From Deltaproteobacteria bacterium (GTDB lineage Bacteria; Desulfobacterota; GWC2-55-46; JADFVP01), in assembly GCA_024275045.1 (NCBI GenBank), contig JAJRZX010000018.1, forward strand, positions 1-44,549: a DNA stretch of 44,549 nt, in the 5' to 3' direction. The position numbers were made by a program, and so were the translations under genes. Below the pieces are notes generated by a model. It worked only from the letters and a program-made list of their open reading frames with translations, was not told where the DNA came from and ran no database searches. Each line of letters starts with the position of its first letter. The first letter of the stretch is position 1. Positions 1 to 8,234 of the stretch are shown piece by piece.

Positions 1-1140
1 CGCGGCCTCCATGTGCCACTGCGGCACTACGTCTATCATGACACGGCTGATGCTCTCAAGCACGTCTATGGCGGGATAATGTCCGCCCGAAGCAATGGCG
101 CGCGATAGCACCACATGGCCGTCAAGTATGCTTCTTGTCGTATCCCCAACAGGGTCGTTGATATCGTCGCCCTCAACGAGAATAGTATAAAAACCCGTTA
201 TGGTTCCGGCTGAGCTTGAGGTGCCTACACGCTCAAGGAGTTTTGGCAGCATGGTAAATACAGAAGGCGGGTAGCCGCGCGTGGCAGGTGGTTCTCCCGC
301 GGCAAGGCCAACCTCACGCTGCGCCATGGCAAAACGTGTCACAGAGTCCATCATCAGCAGTACGTCGCGGCCCTTGTCCCTGAAGTACTCGGCTATGGCC
401 GTAGCCATAAAAGCCGCGCGCATGCGTATAAGGGGGGGCTGGTCCGAGGTGGCCACAACCACTACGGAGCGGGCAAGCCCCTCGGGGCCAAGGTCTTTCT
501 CAATAAACTCCTTTACCTCACGTCCCCTCTCACCCACAAGGGCGATAACATTAACATCAGCAGAGGTATTTCGCGCCATCATACCCATTAGAACGCTCTT
601 GCCAACACCGCTGCCCGCGAATATGCCTATTCTCTGTCCTCTGCCAACAGTGAGAAGACCGTTCAGGGCCTTAATACCCACATCAAGGGGTTTATCAATG
701 CGTTTTCTTGTAAGGGGGTTATCGGGAGCGCAATAGAGCGGATACTCCATATCAGGCGAAATCTCGCCAAGACCGTCAATGGGCCGCCCCATGCCGTCAA
801 GGGTTCTGCCAAGAAGACGCTCGCTTACCTTTACTCGTGCGCTGTTTCGCTTTGTTACAATCTTGCTGCCAGGGCCCACGCCAAAGACCTCGCCAAGGGG
901 CATAAGCAATATCCTCTCACCTGAAAAACCCACTACCTCGCACTCAAGGCTTCCCATGCCGTCTCTTGGATATACCTTGCATATCTCGCCAACAGAGGCG
1001 CCAAAACCTATGCCCTCCATAATCAGCCCCACGACACGGGTAATCCTGCCGTTAACCCGTACGGAACGCATGGTCTTTACGGCAGAGGTATAGGTATCAA
1101 GCCTTCTCTTAAGTGCCTCTGAATACAAAAAAACCTCCAT
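1..1140 (-). CDS. fliI: Flagellum-specific ATPase FliI, 3' end cut by window edge
   Basis: FliI is the ATPase of the flagellar type III export apparatus, working at the cytoplasmic base with FliH and FliJ. The minus-strand frame is open from 1140 to the window edge, giving 380 codons of a protein usually about 440 residues long. The F1-type Walker A, AGSGVGKS, lies near residues 175-182, followed by the Walker B-like run [17 protein letters not shown]. Other family blocks such as [21 protein letters not shown] and [12 protein letters not shown] are present. The ATG at 1138-1140 is taken as the start. A TTG four codons later (1126-1128) lies 5 nt after GGAGG and could be the true start. It is the last gene visible in the flgB operon and is separated from fliH by an unusual 207-bp G-rich spacer. 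Identification is secure; the C-terminus cannot be seen. Confidence 0.96.
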   Translation of the reverse strand, partial: MEVFLYSEALKRRLDTYTSAVKTMRSVRVNGRITRVVGLIMEGIGFGASVGEICKVYPRDGMGSLECEVVGFSGERILLMPLGEVFGVGPGSKIVTKRNSARVKVSERLLGRTLDGMGRPIDGLGEISPDMEYPLYCAPDNPLTRKRIDKPLDVGIKALNGLLTVGRGQRIGIFAGSGVGKSVLMGMMARNTSADVNVIALVGERGREVKEFIEKDLGPEGLARSVVVVATSDQPPLIRMRAAFMATAIAEYFRDKGRDVLLMMDSVTRFAMAQREVGLAAGEPPATRGYPPSVFTMLPKLLERVGTSSSAGTITGFYTILVEGDDINDPVGDTTRSILDGHVVLSRAIASGGHYPAIDVLESISRVMIDVVPQWHMEAA

Positions 1141-1347
1141 TTTCTAAGTCTCAAAGCAGTTTTAAAAATGTTATCCTCCCCCACATCCCCGTCCCTGTTT
1201 CCCTGTAGCGCCGTACGAGATCACGCCCCGTCCCCCTCCTTCTCACCCGTCCCCCTCCTTCTCACCCGTCGCCCCTCTCCCGTCTCCCCTCTCGCCACGT
1301 CGCCCCTCTCGCCACGTCACCCCTCTCGCCCTGCCCCCGCCCCTGAC
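1141..1347 (-). repeat. G-rich imperfect tandem repeats between fliH and fliI
   Basis: This 207-bp spacer lies inside an otherwise tight operon. Read on the minus (mRNA) strand it has two short tandem families: a 19-bp unit with the core GACGGGTGAGAAGGAGGGG (about 1228-1268) and a 17-bp unit built on GACGTGGCGAGAGGGG (about 1288-1325). Many runs of three to five G occur close together, so the transcript could fold into G-quadruplexes. No open frame or promoter is evident. It resembles the short G-rich intergenic repeats seen in many bacterial genomes, but I cannot assign a family. Confidence 0.7.
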
Positions 1348-1971
1348 TCAGCTGTCTTTCAGTACGCCGACGACCTCGTCCAGCAGGCCCTCTATTGTGG
1401 CGTCCACCTCTCCGGAATCCGTCTCAATAATACATCCGCCCCTGCTTATACTCTCATCTCCCTCCATGGCTACGGTGGAGAACCCCTTTGTGTCTCTCTG
1501 AAAATCCTTGCCCCGGTCATTAAGGACCTCCATATCAGCGGGGTTAAGCCTTATGATAATCTTGCCGTTGGTAACAGAGGCCCTCAGCGCCTCTTTTACC
1601 ACGTAAAGCACGCTCTCTCTATTCATGGCAAGTTCTCTCTGAATTACCTTTCTGGCGATGCTCATGGTAAGTTCCACGGCCTCTTGCTCGCAGTGGCGAA
1701 AGAGGGTTTTCTTAAACTCACCTATCTCACCCATAAGATTGGCAAGCCCCGCGCAAAGCCCGGCAGCTTCGCTCATGCCCGCCTCAAAACCCGCCTTCTC
1801 GCCTTTAATAAAGGCCGCCCTGTATGCCTCATCAGACCTTATGTCACCGGGGTCCCTGTCTCCGGCTCTTCGCTGGGAGACCCTTCTTTCCTTGAATTTT
1901 TCAAAGATAAGCGGCGAGGCCTAGCCTTTTCCTTCTCCTTGTTCAAGTCCTTTATATACATTTGATGACAC
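1348..1971 (-). CDS. fliH: Flagellar assembly protein FliH, with an in-frame amber codon near the N-terminus
   Basis: FliH is the peripheral stator-like regulator of the export ATPase FliI. The frame ending at 1348 encodes a typical FliH C-terminal half (FKKTLFRHCEQEAVELTMSIA, then VLYVVKEALRA and IIRLNPADMEVL). Upstream the same frame continues through SPLIFEKFKERR to a GTG at 1969-1971. That GTG sits 5 nt after GGAG and would start VSSNVYKGLEQGEGKG, a plausible FliH N-terminus. The single interruption is TAG at 1921-1923, codon 17. Read through, the protein would be 207 residues, normal for FliH. No ATG, GTG or TTG occurs in frame between the TAG and the ATG at 1776. An alternative reading is a frameshift from the ATG at 1961 (MYIKDLNKEKEKARP) into this frame. 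Either way the intact N-terminus is not encoded as written. Confidence 0.85.
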
Positions 1972-2019
1972 GTAAGCTCCTTCAAAAATAACTAACAGTT
2001 CCTCCAAATGAGACTGCCC

Positions 2020-3015
2020 CTACTCGATAAGGTCTCCCTGCTTTCCTGCTCTCATTATCGTGCCGTCCTGCTCAAGTTTTCTGGCGACACCTACAACGGC
2101 TATCTGCGCTGCCTCTACATCGCTTACCCTTACGGGCCCCCGTGTCTCAATATCTTCACGTAGCATATCGGCGGCCCTCTCGGACATATTCTTAAAGAAC
2201 TTCTCCGCGAGTGTCTCATCAGCGCCTTTTAAGGCAACGGACAAGGACTCTGTATCAACTTCTTTCAGTATGGCCTGCATTGACCTGTCGTCCATCTCAA
2301 GGAGATCTACAAAGACAAACATCTTTTCCTGAATCTTCGTGGCAAGCTCGGGGCTTGACTTGTCGATAAACTCGATTATTGAGGACTCTGTGGCTGACTC
2401 CATCTGATTGAGTATCTCGGCTGCAAGCTTAACGCCCTCTACAAGGTCACCGGGTGAGTCATCAGTATCAAGGACCTGTTCTCTTACTACGGCCTCTATC
2501 TCATTCAGTGCGGCCTGCGGTATGGTCTCTATCACGGCTACACGCTGCATAACGTCTCCCATGAGAATCTCAGGGAGCTGCTTCACTACAAGTGAGGCAC
2601 GCTCAGGCGGCATAAGGGCAAGTATGATGGCTATTATCTGCGGGTGCTCACCACGAACCATATTGGCAACAGCCGTAGGGTCCATGAAAGCAAGGGCCTT
2701 GATGCCGTCACCCTCGGTTTCCTTGGCGATTTGCTCAAGAACGCGTTTTGCTTTTTCAGGGCTGAAGGTGCTCTCGATAACGTTTCTCGCAAACTCAAGG
2801 CCCTGTACCGCAAGCCCGGACTCTTCAGAGGTTGAGAGGAAATCCCTTGTTACCTCGGCGCCCACGTCATAGGCGATGGACTCCATCTTGGCGATGTTCT
2901 CGCTTACGTCCTGCACTTCCCTGTGGCTTAAAAACTGCATCACCTCAGAGGCCAGGCTCTCGCCTATATTTATAAGCAGCACCGCTGCTTTTTCTACTCC
3001 CTTGATATTCGCCAC
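2020..3015 (-). CDS. fliG: Flagellar motor switch protein FliG
   Basis: FliG is the C-ring protein that couples to MotA and to the FliF MS ring. The 331-residue length is standard. The N-terminal block (GVEKAAVLLINIGESLASEVMQFLS) and the middle-domain EHPQ motif (MVRGEHPQIIAIILALM, near residues 120-137) are present. So is the charged torque helix in the C-terminal domain (LLEMDDRSMQAILKEVDTESLSVAL, with the usual D-D-R spacing). The start is GTG, preceded by GAAGAGG. It lies 12 nt after fliF and 48 nt before fliH in the flgB operon. Nothing is unusual. Confidence 0.97.
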   Translation of the reverse strand: MANIKGVEKAAVLLINIGESLASEVMQFLSHREVQDVSENIAKMESIAYDVGAEVTRDFLSTSEESGLAVQGLEFARNVIESTFSPEKAKRVLEQIAKETEGDGIKALAFMDPTAVANMVRGEHPQIIAIILALMPPERASLVVKQLPEILMGDVMQRVAVIETIPQAALNEIEAVVREQVLDTDDSPGDLVEGVKLAAEILNQMESATESSIIEFIDKSSPELATKIQEKMFVFVDLLEMDDRSMQAILKEVDTESLSVALKGADETLAEKFFKNMSERAADMLREDIETRGPVRVSDVEAAQIAVVGVARKLEQDGTIMRAGKQGDLIE

Positions 3016-3027
3016 AGACCTCTTCTC

Positions 3028-4602
3028 TTATCTTTCCTGCATCCAACCCTTTATGACCATGGCGGCCTGTCTCGGGTTCTCCATTACCAGCTGCTTCAAC
3101 CTCTCTGTTGCCTCCAGCTTTTCCTCAGACCCTGCGCCTGACTCAAGGGCACGTTCAGAGCCCTCAAATGCCATGGGAAAACTCTTCTGAATCGTCTCAA
3201 GGGCGTCTTTTTCAAGAGTAAGCCGCTTGATAATGGGCCTTAAGACAAAGAATATGAGGAATAATACGCTAAGCCCCACGCTGCCGTACTTTACGGCCAG
3301 AGGCATAACCTTCTCAAGCATGGGCGGTGCCTCTTCTGGCAGAGGCACCGCCGTAACCGGCAGTCTGTCCTCAAAGGGAATATTCACCACGCTGATAATA
3401 TCACCACGCTCCTCATTAAACCCTACCGCGCCCTTTACCATAGCCGTAATCTTGCCAAGCTCCTCAGGTGTGCGCGCGATATATTTTCTCTTGGCGCCCT
3501 CCGGGGCATCGGCTGCAAGAGGAGCGTAACTGCCGTCAACAAGGACGGATACAGAGAGTTTATTTATCTGCCCGTATGGCTCCACAACACGTTTGACTAC
3601 CTTGTTAAGCTCGTAGTTCAGGACCTCGTCTTCTTTTTTAGAGAAGGTGCCCTGTGCGCCGCTTCTTTTGCCGCCCTTACCTGGCAGATTAGAAAGTACA
3701 CCCGGCACGCCTCCGCCACCGCCGCTGCCTCCCATGCTCTCTTTTGTCCTCTGCTCGCTCCGTACAACCTGGCTGTCAGGGTCGTAAATCTCCTCTGTCC
3801 TGTCAACACGGCGTCTCTCAAGCTCCACTGATACGCGCGCCACGGCCTTGCCGCTGCCAAAGGCCCGCTCAATCATTGACTGCACACGGGCAGCCATATC
3901 TATCTCAACCTTTTTTTTGTAATCCATCTGCGATGCGCTAAAACCACTGCCGTCCTCATCATCAGCACTCGCGGTAAGGAGCCTGCCCTCTGTATCCACA
4001 ATAGTTACATCAGCGGGGCTGAGGTTCTGCAGCCCTCCAGCCACAAGATGCACGATAGCCTTAACGTCACCGCCGCTGAGACGCGCCCCCGGGCGCAGCA
4101 TAAGCACGATAGAGGCGCGGGCCTTTTTTTCGTCCTCAAGAAAGACACCTTTTTCGGGCATCACCAGGTGCACACGGGCCGAACGTACGCCCTTGATACG
4201 CGATATGCTTCTTGCAAGCTCGCCCTGCATGGCGCGTCGGAAGTTTATCCTCTGGACAAAATCCGTCAGCCCGAAGTTGCCCTTGTCAAAGAGCTCAAAA
4301 CCCACGCCCCCGCCTCCGGGCAGACCGTCTCCGGCAAGTTCCATACGCGTCTCGTGAATCTTATCCTCAGGCACGGAAATAATTCCGCCGTCCACCTTGT
4401 AAGGTATGTTCTTGTCGCCGAGTTTTGCTATAATCTGACCTGCGTCTCCCGGGTCAAGACCGGCAAAGAGCACACCGTACTCAGTGCGCTGGCTCCAGGA
4501 GACAAGAAAGATAATGGCCCCCGCCGTTAAGGCGGCGATACTCATGAGGGCACCGAGTTTCATGGAGCTCATGGCTTTTAGCTGTTTGGATACCGGGGCC
4601 AT
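3028..4602 (-). CDS. fliF: Flagellar MS-ring protein FliF
   Basis: FliF forms the MS ring in the inner membrane and is the base on which the export gate and C ring assemble. At 524 residues it matches the family. There is an N-terminal membrane segment (LMSIAALTAGAIIFLVSW, near 16-33), the periplasmic YscJ-like domain (LFAGLDPGDAGQIIAKLGDKNIPYK through SARVHLVMPEKGVF), a glycine-rich linker near 290-315, and a second membrane segment near 430-450 (VGLSVLFLIFFVLRPIIK). A cytoplasmic tail ends in VMENPRQAAMVIKGWMQER, the FliG-binding end. It starts 4 nt after fliE. Confidence 0.97.
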   Translation of the reverse strand: MAPVSKQLKAMSSMKLGALMSIAALTAGAIIFLVSWSQRTEYGVLFAGLDPGDAGQIIAKLGDKNIPYKVDGGIISVPEDKIHETRMELAGDGLPGGGGVGFELFDKGNFGLTDFVQRINFRRAMQGELARSISRIKGVRSARVHLVMPEKGVFLEDEKKARASIVLMLRPGARLSGGDVKAIVHLVAGGLQNLSPADVTIVDTEGRLLTASADDEDGSGFSASQMDYKKKVEIDMAARVQSMIERAFGSGKAVARVSVELERRRVDRTEEIYDPDSQVVRSEQRTKESMGGSGGGGGVPGVLSNLPGKGGKRSGAQGTFSKKEDEVLNYELNKVVKRVVEPYGQINKLSVSVLVDGSYAPLAADAPEGAKRKYIARTPEELGKITAMVKGAVGFNEERGDIISVVNIPFEDRLPVTAVPLPEEAPPMLEKVMPLAVKYGSVGLSVLFLIFFVLRPIIKRLTLEKDALETIQKSFPMAFEGSERALESGAGSEEKLEATERLKQLVMENPRQAAMVIKGWMQER

Positions 4603-4606
4603 AGTA

Positions 4607-4906
4607 TTATACCTGCATCCTCATAACCTCTTCATAGGCGGCGATGAGTTTATTTCTCACCTGCACCATGAGGTTAAATGAGAGATCAGCCTTCTCAATG
4701 GCTATCATCGTCTCATGAAGGTCTTGTACCTTGCCTGAGGCAAGTCCCTCTATGCTCTTATCGGCCTCGCCCTGAAGCGTATTCACCTTTTCCAGGCTTT
4801 CCTTGAGCATGTTCTCAAATCCGCCCTTCTCAGCGCCCTGTACTTTGGATTTCAGCGCGGCGGGGTCCACCGCAATATTAAGCCCCCCCTTTATCGCATC
4901 TACCAT
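4607..4906 (-). CDS. fliE: Flagellar MS-ring/rod junction protein FliE
   Basis: FliE is the small export substrate that joins the MS ring to the proximal rod. The 99-residue product begins MVDAIKGG and ends KLIAAYEEVMRMQV. The family C-terminal pattern (DLHETMIAIEKADLSFNLMVQVRNKL) is clear. I chose the ATG at 4904-4906 because GAGGGAGAG lies just upstream; an in-frame TTG six codons earlier would overlap that ribosome-binding site. It sits 33 nt after flgC and 4 nt before fliF, the usual order flgB-flgC-fliE-fliF. Confidence 0.95.
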   Translation of the reverse strand: MVDAIKGGLNIAVDPAALKSKVQGAEKGGFENMLKESLEKVNTLQGEADKSIEGLASGKVQDLHETMIAIEKADLSFNLMVQVRNKLIAAYEEVMRMQV

Positions 4907-4939
4907 GATTCTCTCCCTCTGCAATTATCTTAAAGACTA

Positions 4940-5371
4940 CTACTGAATTATCTCCATGGCCCGCATCATCATCTCACGAGTGGCCTTGAAGGCATTAACA
5001 TTGGCCTCGTAGCTCCTTGAGGTGCTTATCATATTCACCATCTCCTCGGCAACATTCACGTTGGGGTACTTTACGTACCCGTCTGAATCAGCCCCGGGGT
5101 GCCCCGGCTCGTAGACCTTCTTTAGCGGCCTGCTGTCCTCTACTATGGAGGAGACGCGAACGCCCTCTAAAGCAGGACCGCCCACTGTGCGCATTACATC
5201 AGAGAACCCGGGTCTCTCGCTGACTGAATCAAAGATAACGTCTCTTCTGCGGTAGGCGCTGCCCTCTGCCCCGCCCGTGCTGTTGGCGTTGGCAAGGTTA
5301 CTGGATATAACGTTCATCCTGATTCTCTGGGCCTTCATGCCCGAGGCTATGACGGAGAAGATATTATTCAT
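4940..5371 (-). CDS. flgC: Flagellar proximal rod protein FlgC
   Basis: FlgC is a proximal rod subunit, exported through the type III apparatus into the periplasm. It has 143 residues, the standard length. The rod/hook N-terminal motif (IASGMKAQRIRMNVISSNLANANS) and C-terminal motif (YPNVNVAEEMVNMISTSRSYEANVNAFKATREMM) form the coiled-coil D0 domain. The ATG follows GGAGG with a 6-nt spacer. It lies 3 nt after flgB. Confidence 0.97.
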   Translation of the reverse strand: MNNIFSVIASGMKAQRIRMNVISSNLANANSTGGAEGSAYRRRDVIFDSVSERPGFSDVMRTVGGPALEGVRVSSIVEDSRPLKKVYEPGHPGADSDGYVKYPNVNVAEEMVNMISTSRSYEANVNAFKATREMMMRAMEIIQ

Positions 5372-5374
5372 GCA

Positions 5375-5779
5375 CTACCTCCCTTCCTTTATGGCTGTCA
5401 TTAAGAGGTGAAACTTTTTTCTTAGTATCTTTGATGAGACGTTATACATCATGTAGTTGCCTGAGAGACGCCCCATCTCATCCTCTACATCCACGCTGTT
5501 ATCATCAAAACCATTGTCCTCATATGCTCTGTCCACGAATTTAATATTATGCGTCTTTTGTGCAACGCCAAGATGACGGGGGTTGGTGCCGCGCAGGCTT
5601 ACGCTCATCTTGGTCTCATTCATGGCCCCGCCAAGGGCGGCTTTAAAGTCCACATCCCTTGCGCGGTAACCCGGGGTCTCGCTGTTGGCTATATTCGAGG
5701 CTATGGCCCTCTGCTCAGCAGCCCTGGCATCAAGGTTTCTGGTGAGCACCCCTATGGTTTTACCGAAAATATAGTCCAT
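5375..5779 (-). CDS. flgB: Flagellar proximal rod protein FlgB
   Basis: FlgB is the first proximal rod protein. The 134-residue product carries the rod signature ARAAEQRAIASNIANSETPGY near residues 19-39 and the partner C-terminal helix (GNYMMYNVSSKILRKKFHLLMTAIKEGR). The ATG follows GGGAGG with 5-nt spacing. It is the first gene of the operon running to fliI. A sigma-54 promoter match lies about 120 bp upstream at 5901-5916, with a 10-G tract in the leader. Confidence 0.96.
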   Translation of the reverse strand: MDYIFGKTIGVLTRNLDARAAEQRAIASNIANSETPGYRARDVDFKAALGGAMNETKMSVSLRGTNPRHLGVAQKTHNIKFVDRAYEDNGFDDNSVDVEDEMGRLSGNYMMYNVSSKILRKKFHLLMTAIKEGR

Positions 5780-5810
5780 CCAAGCCTCCCTGAAAAATAC
5801 GAGGGATTAT

Positions 5811-5820
5811 CCCCCCCCCC
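5811..5820 (-). repeat. Homopolymer of ten G in the flgB leader
   Basis: Ten consecutive C on the plus strand make a G10 run in the predicted 5' leader between the sigma-54 promoter and flgB. It is flanked by a small GGGATTATCCC-type inverted repeat. Runs of this length can slip during replication. It is outside coding sequence, so any effect would be on the leader, not on a reading frame. Confidence 0.75.
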
Positions 5821-5900
5821 GAGGACCCTTCCCTTAATAAATATCTCCCTTTTGCAGCAATTGGGGCATGTAAGGCCTAATGGTCCCCCGCAATATTAAT

Positions 5901-5916
5901 TGCAAGATTCGTACCG
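5901..5916 (-). promoter_or_regulatory. Sigma-54 (RpoN) promoter for flgB operon
   Basis: On the minus strand the sequence GGTACGAATCTTGC has GG (-24) and GC (-12) separated by exactly 10 nt and matches the sigma-54 consensus GGCACGNNNNTTGC with one difference. Transcription would begin near 5890, giving a leader of about 110 nt before flgB. Two NtrC-type activators are encoded next door, as expected for sigma-54 control. Confidence 0.85.
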
Positions 5917-6003
5917 TGATTAAGTCCCTGCTTTTACTGCATCTTAAATAGATAAATATCTGTAATGGGGCAAAAAGTTCCCTGCCGCAACGTGCAAGAG
6001 ACC

Positions 6004-7350
6004 TCAGGCAGAGGCAGCGCCTGCATACTCCTTGAGCTTATTTCTCAGTGTTCTTATGGATATCCCAAGCCTCATGGCCGCCCTTGTCCTGTTGCCGCCT
6101 GTCTCGTCAAGGGTCTTGTATATAAGGTCCCGCTCCACATCCTTAATGGTAATTCCCTGTACTGAGGTTGGCGGCGACGAGGCGGCGGTGACAGCGGGCA
6201 CATCAACAGCACCATGACCGTTACATAAAAGCAGGTGCTCTTTGGTAAGCACGGTACCGCTGCTTAAAAGCACCGAGCGCTCTATGGTGTTCTCGAGCTC
6301 GCGCACATTGCCGTCCCACCTGCGCTCCTCAAGGTAAGAGAGGGCCTCGGCGGATATGGATAGAAGGTGGCGTTTGTACCTTGCGCCAAACCTCTTCATA
6401 AAGTCCCGAGCAAGAGAGGGTATGTCTTCTCTCCTCTCGCGAAGCGGCGGAATTACTATGGGAAAGATATTAAGTCGGTAAAAGAGGTCCTCTCTGAAGC
6501 GCCCTTCCTTAACCTCGCCGCGGAGATCTCTGTTGGTAGTGGCAATAATCCTGATATCAAGTCTCTTAACCTTTTTGGCGCCAAGCCTCTCAACCTCTCT
6601 CTCCTGAATCACCCGAAGGAGCTTGGCCTGAAGCCTTACGTCCATCTCACTTACCTCGTCAAGGAGTATCGTACCCTTGTCGGCCTGCTCAAACTTACCC
6701 TCGCGTGGCGCATTTGCCCCTGTAAAAGCGCCTTTCTCAAACCCAAAGAGCTCGCTCTCAAGTAACCCGTCAGGGATGGAGGCGCAGTTAACGGCCACAA
6801 AGGGGGCCTCTCTTCTTCCGCTCTCGTCGTGAATAAAACGTGACATCAGCTCTTTGCCTGTGCCGGACTCGCCGCTTATCATCACAGTAGCGTCACTGCC
6901 TGCGGCTATCCTTGCAAAAGCAAGGGTCTTGCTCATTACAGCAGAGTTCGTGGAGATAAGCGCCCCCCTGCTCCTTAAATCACCGCCTCTTCGGCGTGCA
7001 AGGGTCTTATCTACAAGGCTCTCAAGGAGCTCAAGGTCAAATGGCTTCTGAATAAAATCAACGGCCCCTTCCTTTACCGCCTCTACGGCTTTTTTCACAG
7101 TTCCAAAGGCCGTAATGAGAAGCACAGGCGTTGTGGGCTCTATCTTCTTAACGCCCCTCATTAACTCCATGCCGTCCATGCCCGGCATCTTCATATCGCT
7201 TATTACCAGCCTGTACTTCATCTCGTGAAACATATGCAGCGCCTCTTTGCCTGAAGCAGCGGTAGAGACCCTGTACCCCTTGCGGCAGAGGGCCTCGTTA
7301 AGAGCCGTCATCATGCCAAGGTCGTCATCAACAACAAGTATGTCCTCCAT
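6004..7350 (-). CDS. flrC: Sigma-54-dependent response regulator, FlrC/FleR-like
   Basis: This is an NtrC-type activator that would drive sigma-54 transcription of basal-body genes. The 448 residues carry a receiver domain (about 4-117, phosphoacceptor D52, T80, K102), an AAA+ domain with Walker A GESGTGKE (about 160-167), the sigma-54 contact loop GAFTGA (207-212), and a Fis-type helix-turn-helix at the C-terminus (NRTRAAMRLGISIRTLRNKL). The ATG follows GGAGG. It lies 25 nt after a cytoplasmic histidine kinase gene and immediately upstream of the sigma-54-promoted flgB operon. The FlrC/FleR role is inferred from that context. Confidence 0.92.
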   Translation of the reverse strand: MEDILVVDDDLGMMTALNEALCRKGYRVSTAASGKEALHMFHEMKYRLVISDMKMPGMDGMELMRGVKKIEPTTPVLLITAFGTVKKAVEAVKEGAVDFIQKPFDLELLESLVDKTLARRRGGDLRSRGALISTNSAVMSKTLAFARIAAGSDATVMISGESGTGKELMSRFIHDESGRREAPFVAVNCASIPDGLLESELFGFEKGAFTGANAPREGKFEQADKGTILLDEVSEMDVRLQAKLLRVIQEREVERLGAKKVKRLDIRIIATTNRDLRGEVKEGRFREDLFYRLNIFPIVIPPLRERREDIPSLARDFMKRFGARYKRHLLSISAEALSYLEERRWDGNVRELENTIERSVLLSSGTVLTKEHLLLCNGHGAVDVPAVTAASSPPTSVQGITIKDVERDLIYKTLDETGGNRTRAAMRLGISIRTLRNKLKEYAGAASA

Positions 7351-7375
7351 GCAAAACCTCCGTCCTTATAAGGTA

Positions 7376-8233
7376 CTACCGGGATTGTGCCATCCCTGAT
7401 TCTTCTTTTGCCTCAGCACCGCAAGGCAGGCTAAGTACAAACCTTGTGCCCTTGCCCTGCTCTGATGTACAGGTTATGCCGCCGCCATGAGCCGTTGCGA
7501 TAGAGGCTACTATGGCAAGGCCCAGACCTGTGCCGCTGTGCCGTGTGGTGAAAAAAGGATCAAATACCCTGTCCTCAATACTCTCATCCATGCCGCAGCC
7601 CGTGTCCTCGATGATAATCTCAAGGGTATTCTCTGCTTTTATATGAGTGGATATTTTTATAGAGCCCCTATCAGTGCCGATTGCGTCAAAGGCGTTAAAA
7701 AAGAGGTTTAAAAAGAGCTGAGAGAGCAGCCCCGCGTCTGCGCTTAACTCTGTCTCGCCGTTATAAGAACAAATTATATCTACGTTATCACCGCAGCGCC
7801 CCGAACAGGTCTCAAGGGTTTTTTCAATTACATCTTTTATATCAATGACCTCAAGAGCAGGTGCAGGCCCGTTGGAAAATACGAGCATGTCCGAGAGTAT
7901 GCGGTCCAGGTTTCTTACGCTGTCAAGAATATGCCCCGCAAGGCGCTGATTCTCATCCTGGCCCGAGAGCTCGCGGCAGAGCAGAGTGGAGAATATGAGT
8001 ATGGAGCCAAGAGGGTTTCTTATCTCATGGGCTATCTTCGCGGCCATCTCGCCCATGGCGGCAAGACGTGAGGTCCTCTGCACGGCGCGGTTCTTTCCCG
8101 AGAACTCTCTCTCAAGACTGCCGAACCTGTCGCTTAACATTGCGTACTGCTGCTCAAGCTTTTGTGAGGACTTCTCAAAGTCCCTGAATGCCCTGTTCAG
8201 AAAAGCCTTGTCAATGCTCTCGTTCACTTCCAT
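7376..8233 (-). CDS. flrB: Cytoplasmic sensor histidine kinase, FlrB/FleS-like
   Basis: This 285-residue kinase has no membrane segment. A coiled-coil-rich N-terminus (about 1-55) leads to the H-box AAKIAHEIRNPLGSILIF, with the phosphorylatable histidine at 69. It continues through the N-box (LSQLFLNLFFNAFDAI) and the G1/F/G2 boxes (IEDTGCGMDESIEDRVFDPF then HSGTGLGLAIV). It is the likely partner of the adjacent FlrC-like regulator. A soluble kinase in this position resembles FlrB/FleS, which respond to assembly of the export apparatus. Its start lies 1 nt after the TPR gene, so the three genes form one operon. Confidence 0.9.
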   Translation of the reverse strand: MEVNESIDKAFLNRAFRDFEKSSQKLEQQYAMLSDRFGSLEREFSGKNRAVQRTSRLAAMGEMAAKIAHEIRNPLGSILIFSTLLCRELSGQDENQRLAGHILDSVRNLDRILSDMLVFSNGPAPALEVIDIKDVIEKTLETCSGRCGDNVDIICSYNGETELSADAGLLSQLFLNLFFNAFDAIGTDRGSIKISTHIKAENTLEIIIEDTGCGMDESIEDRVFDPFFTTRHSGTGLGLAIVASIATAHGGGITCTSEQGKGTRFVLSLPCGAEAKEESGMAQSR

Positions 8234-8234
8234 G

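Noticed and set aside
281-1093. Plus-strand open frames opposite fliI
   Set aside because: FliI on the minus strand is certain, and the plus-strand products are low-complexity.
1168-1965. Long plus-strand open frame opposite fliH and the repeat spacer
   Set aside because: It is a mirror of the fliH coding strand plus the repeats. It matches nothing recognised and conflicts with fliH codon structure.
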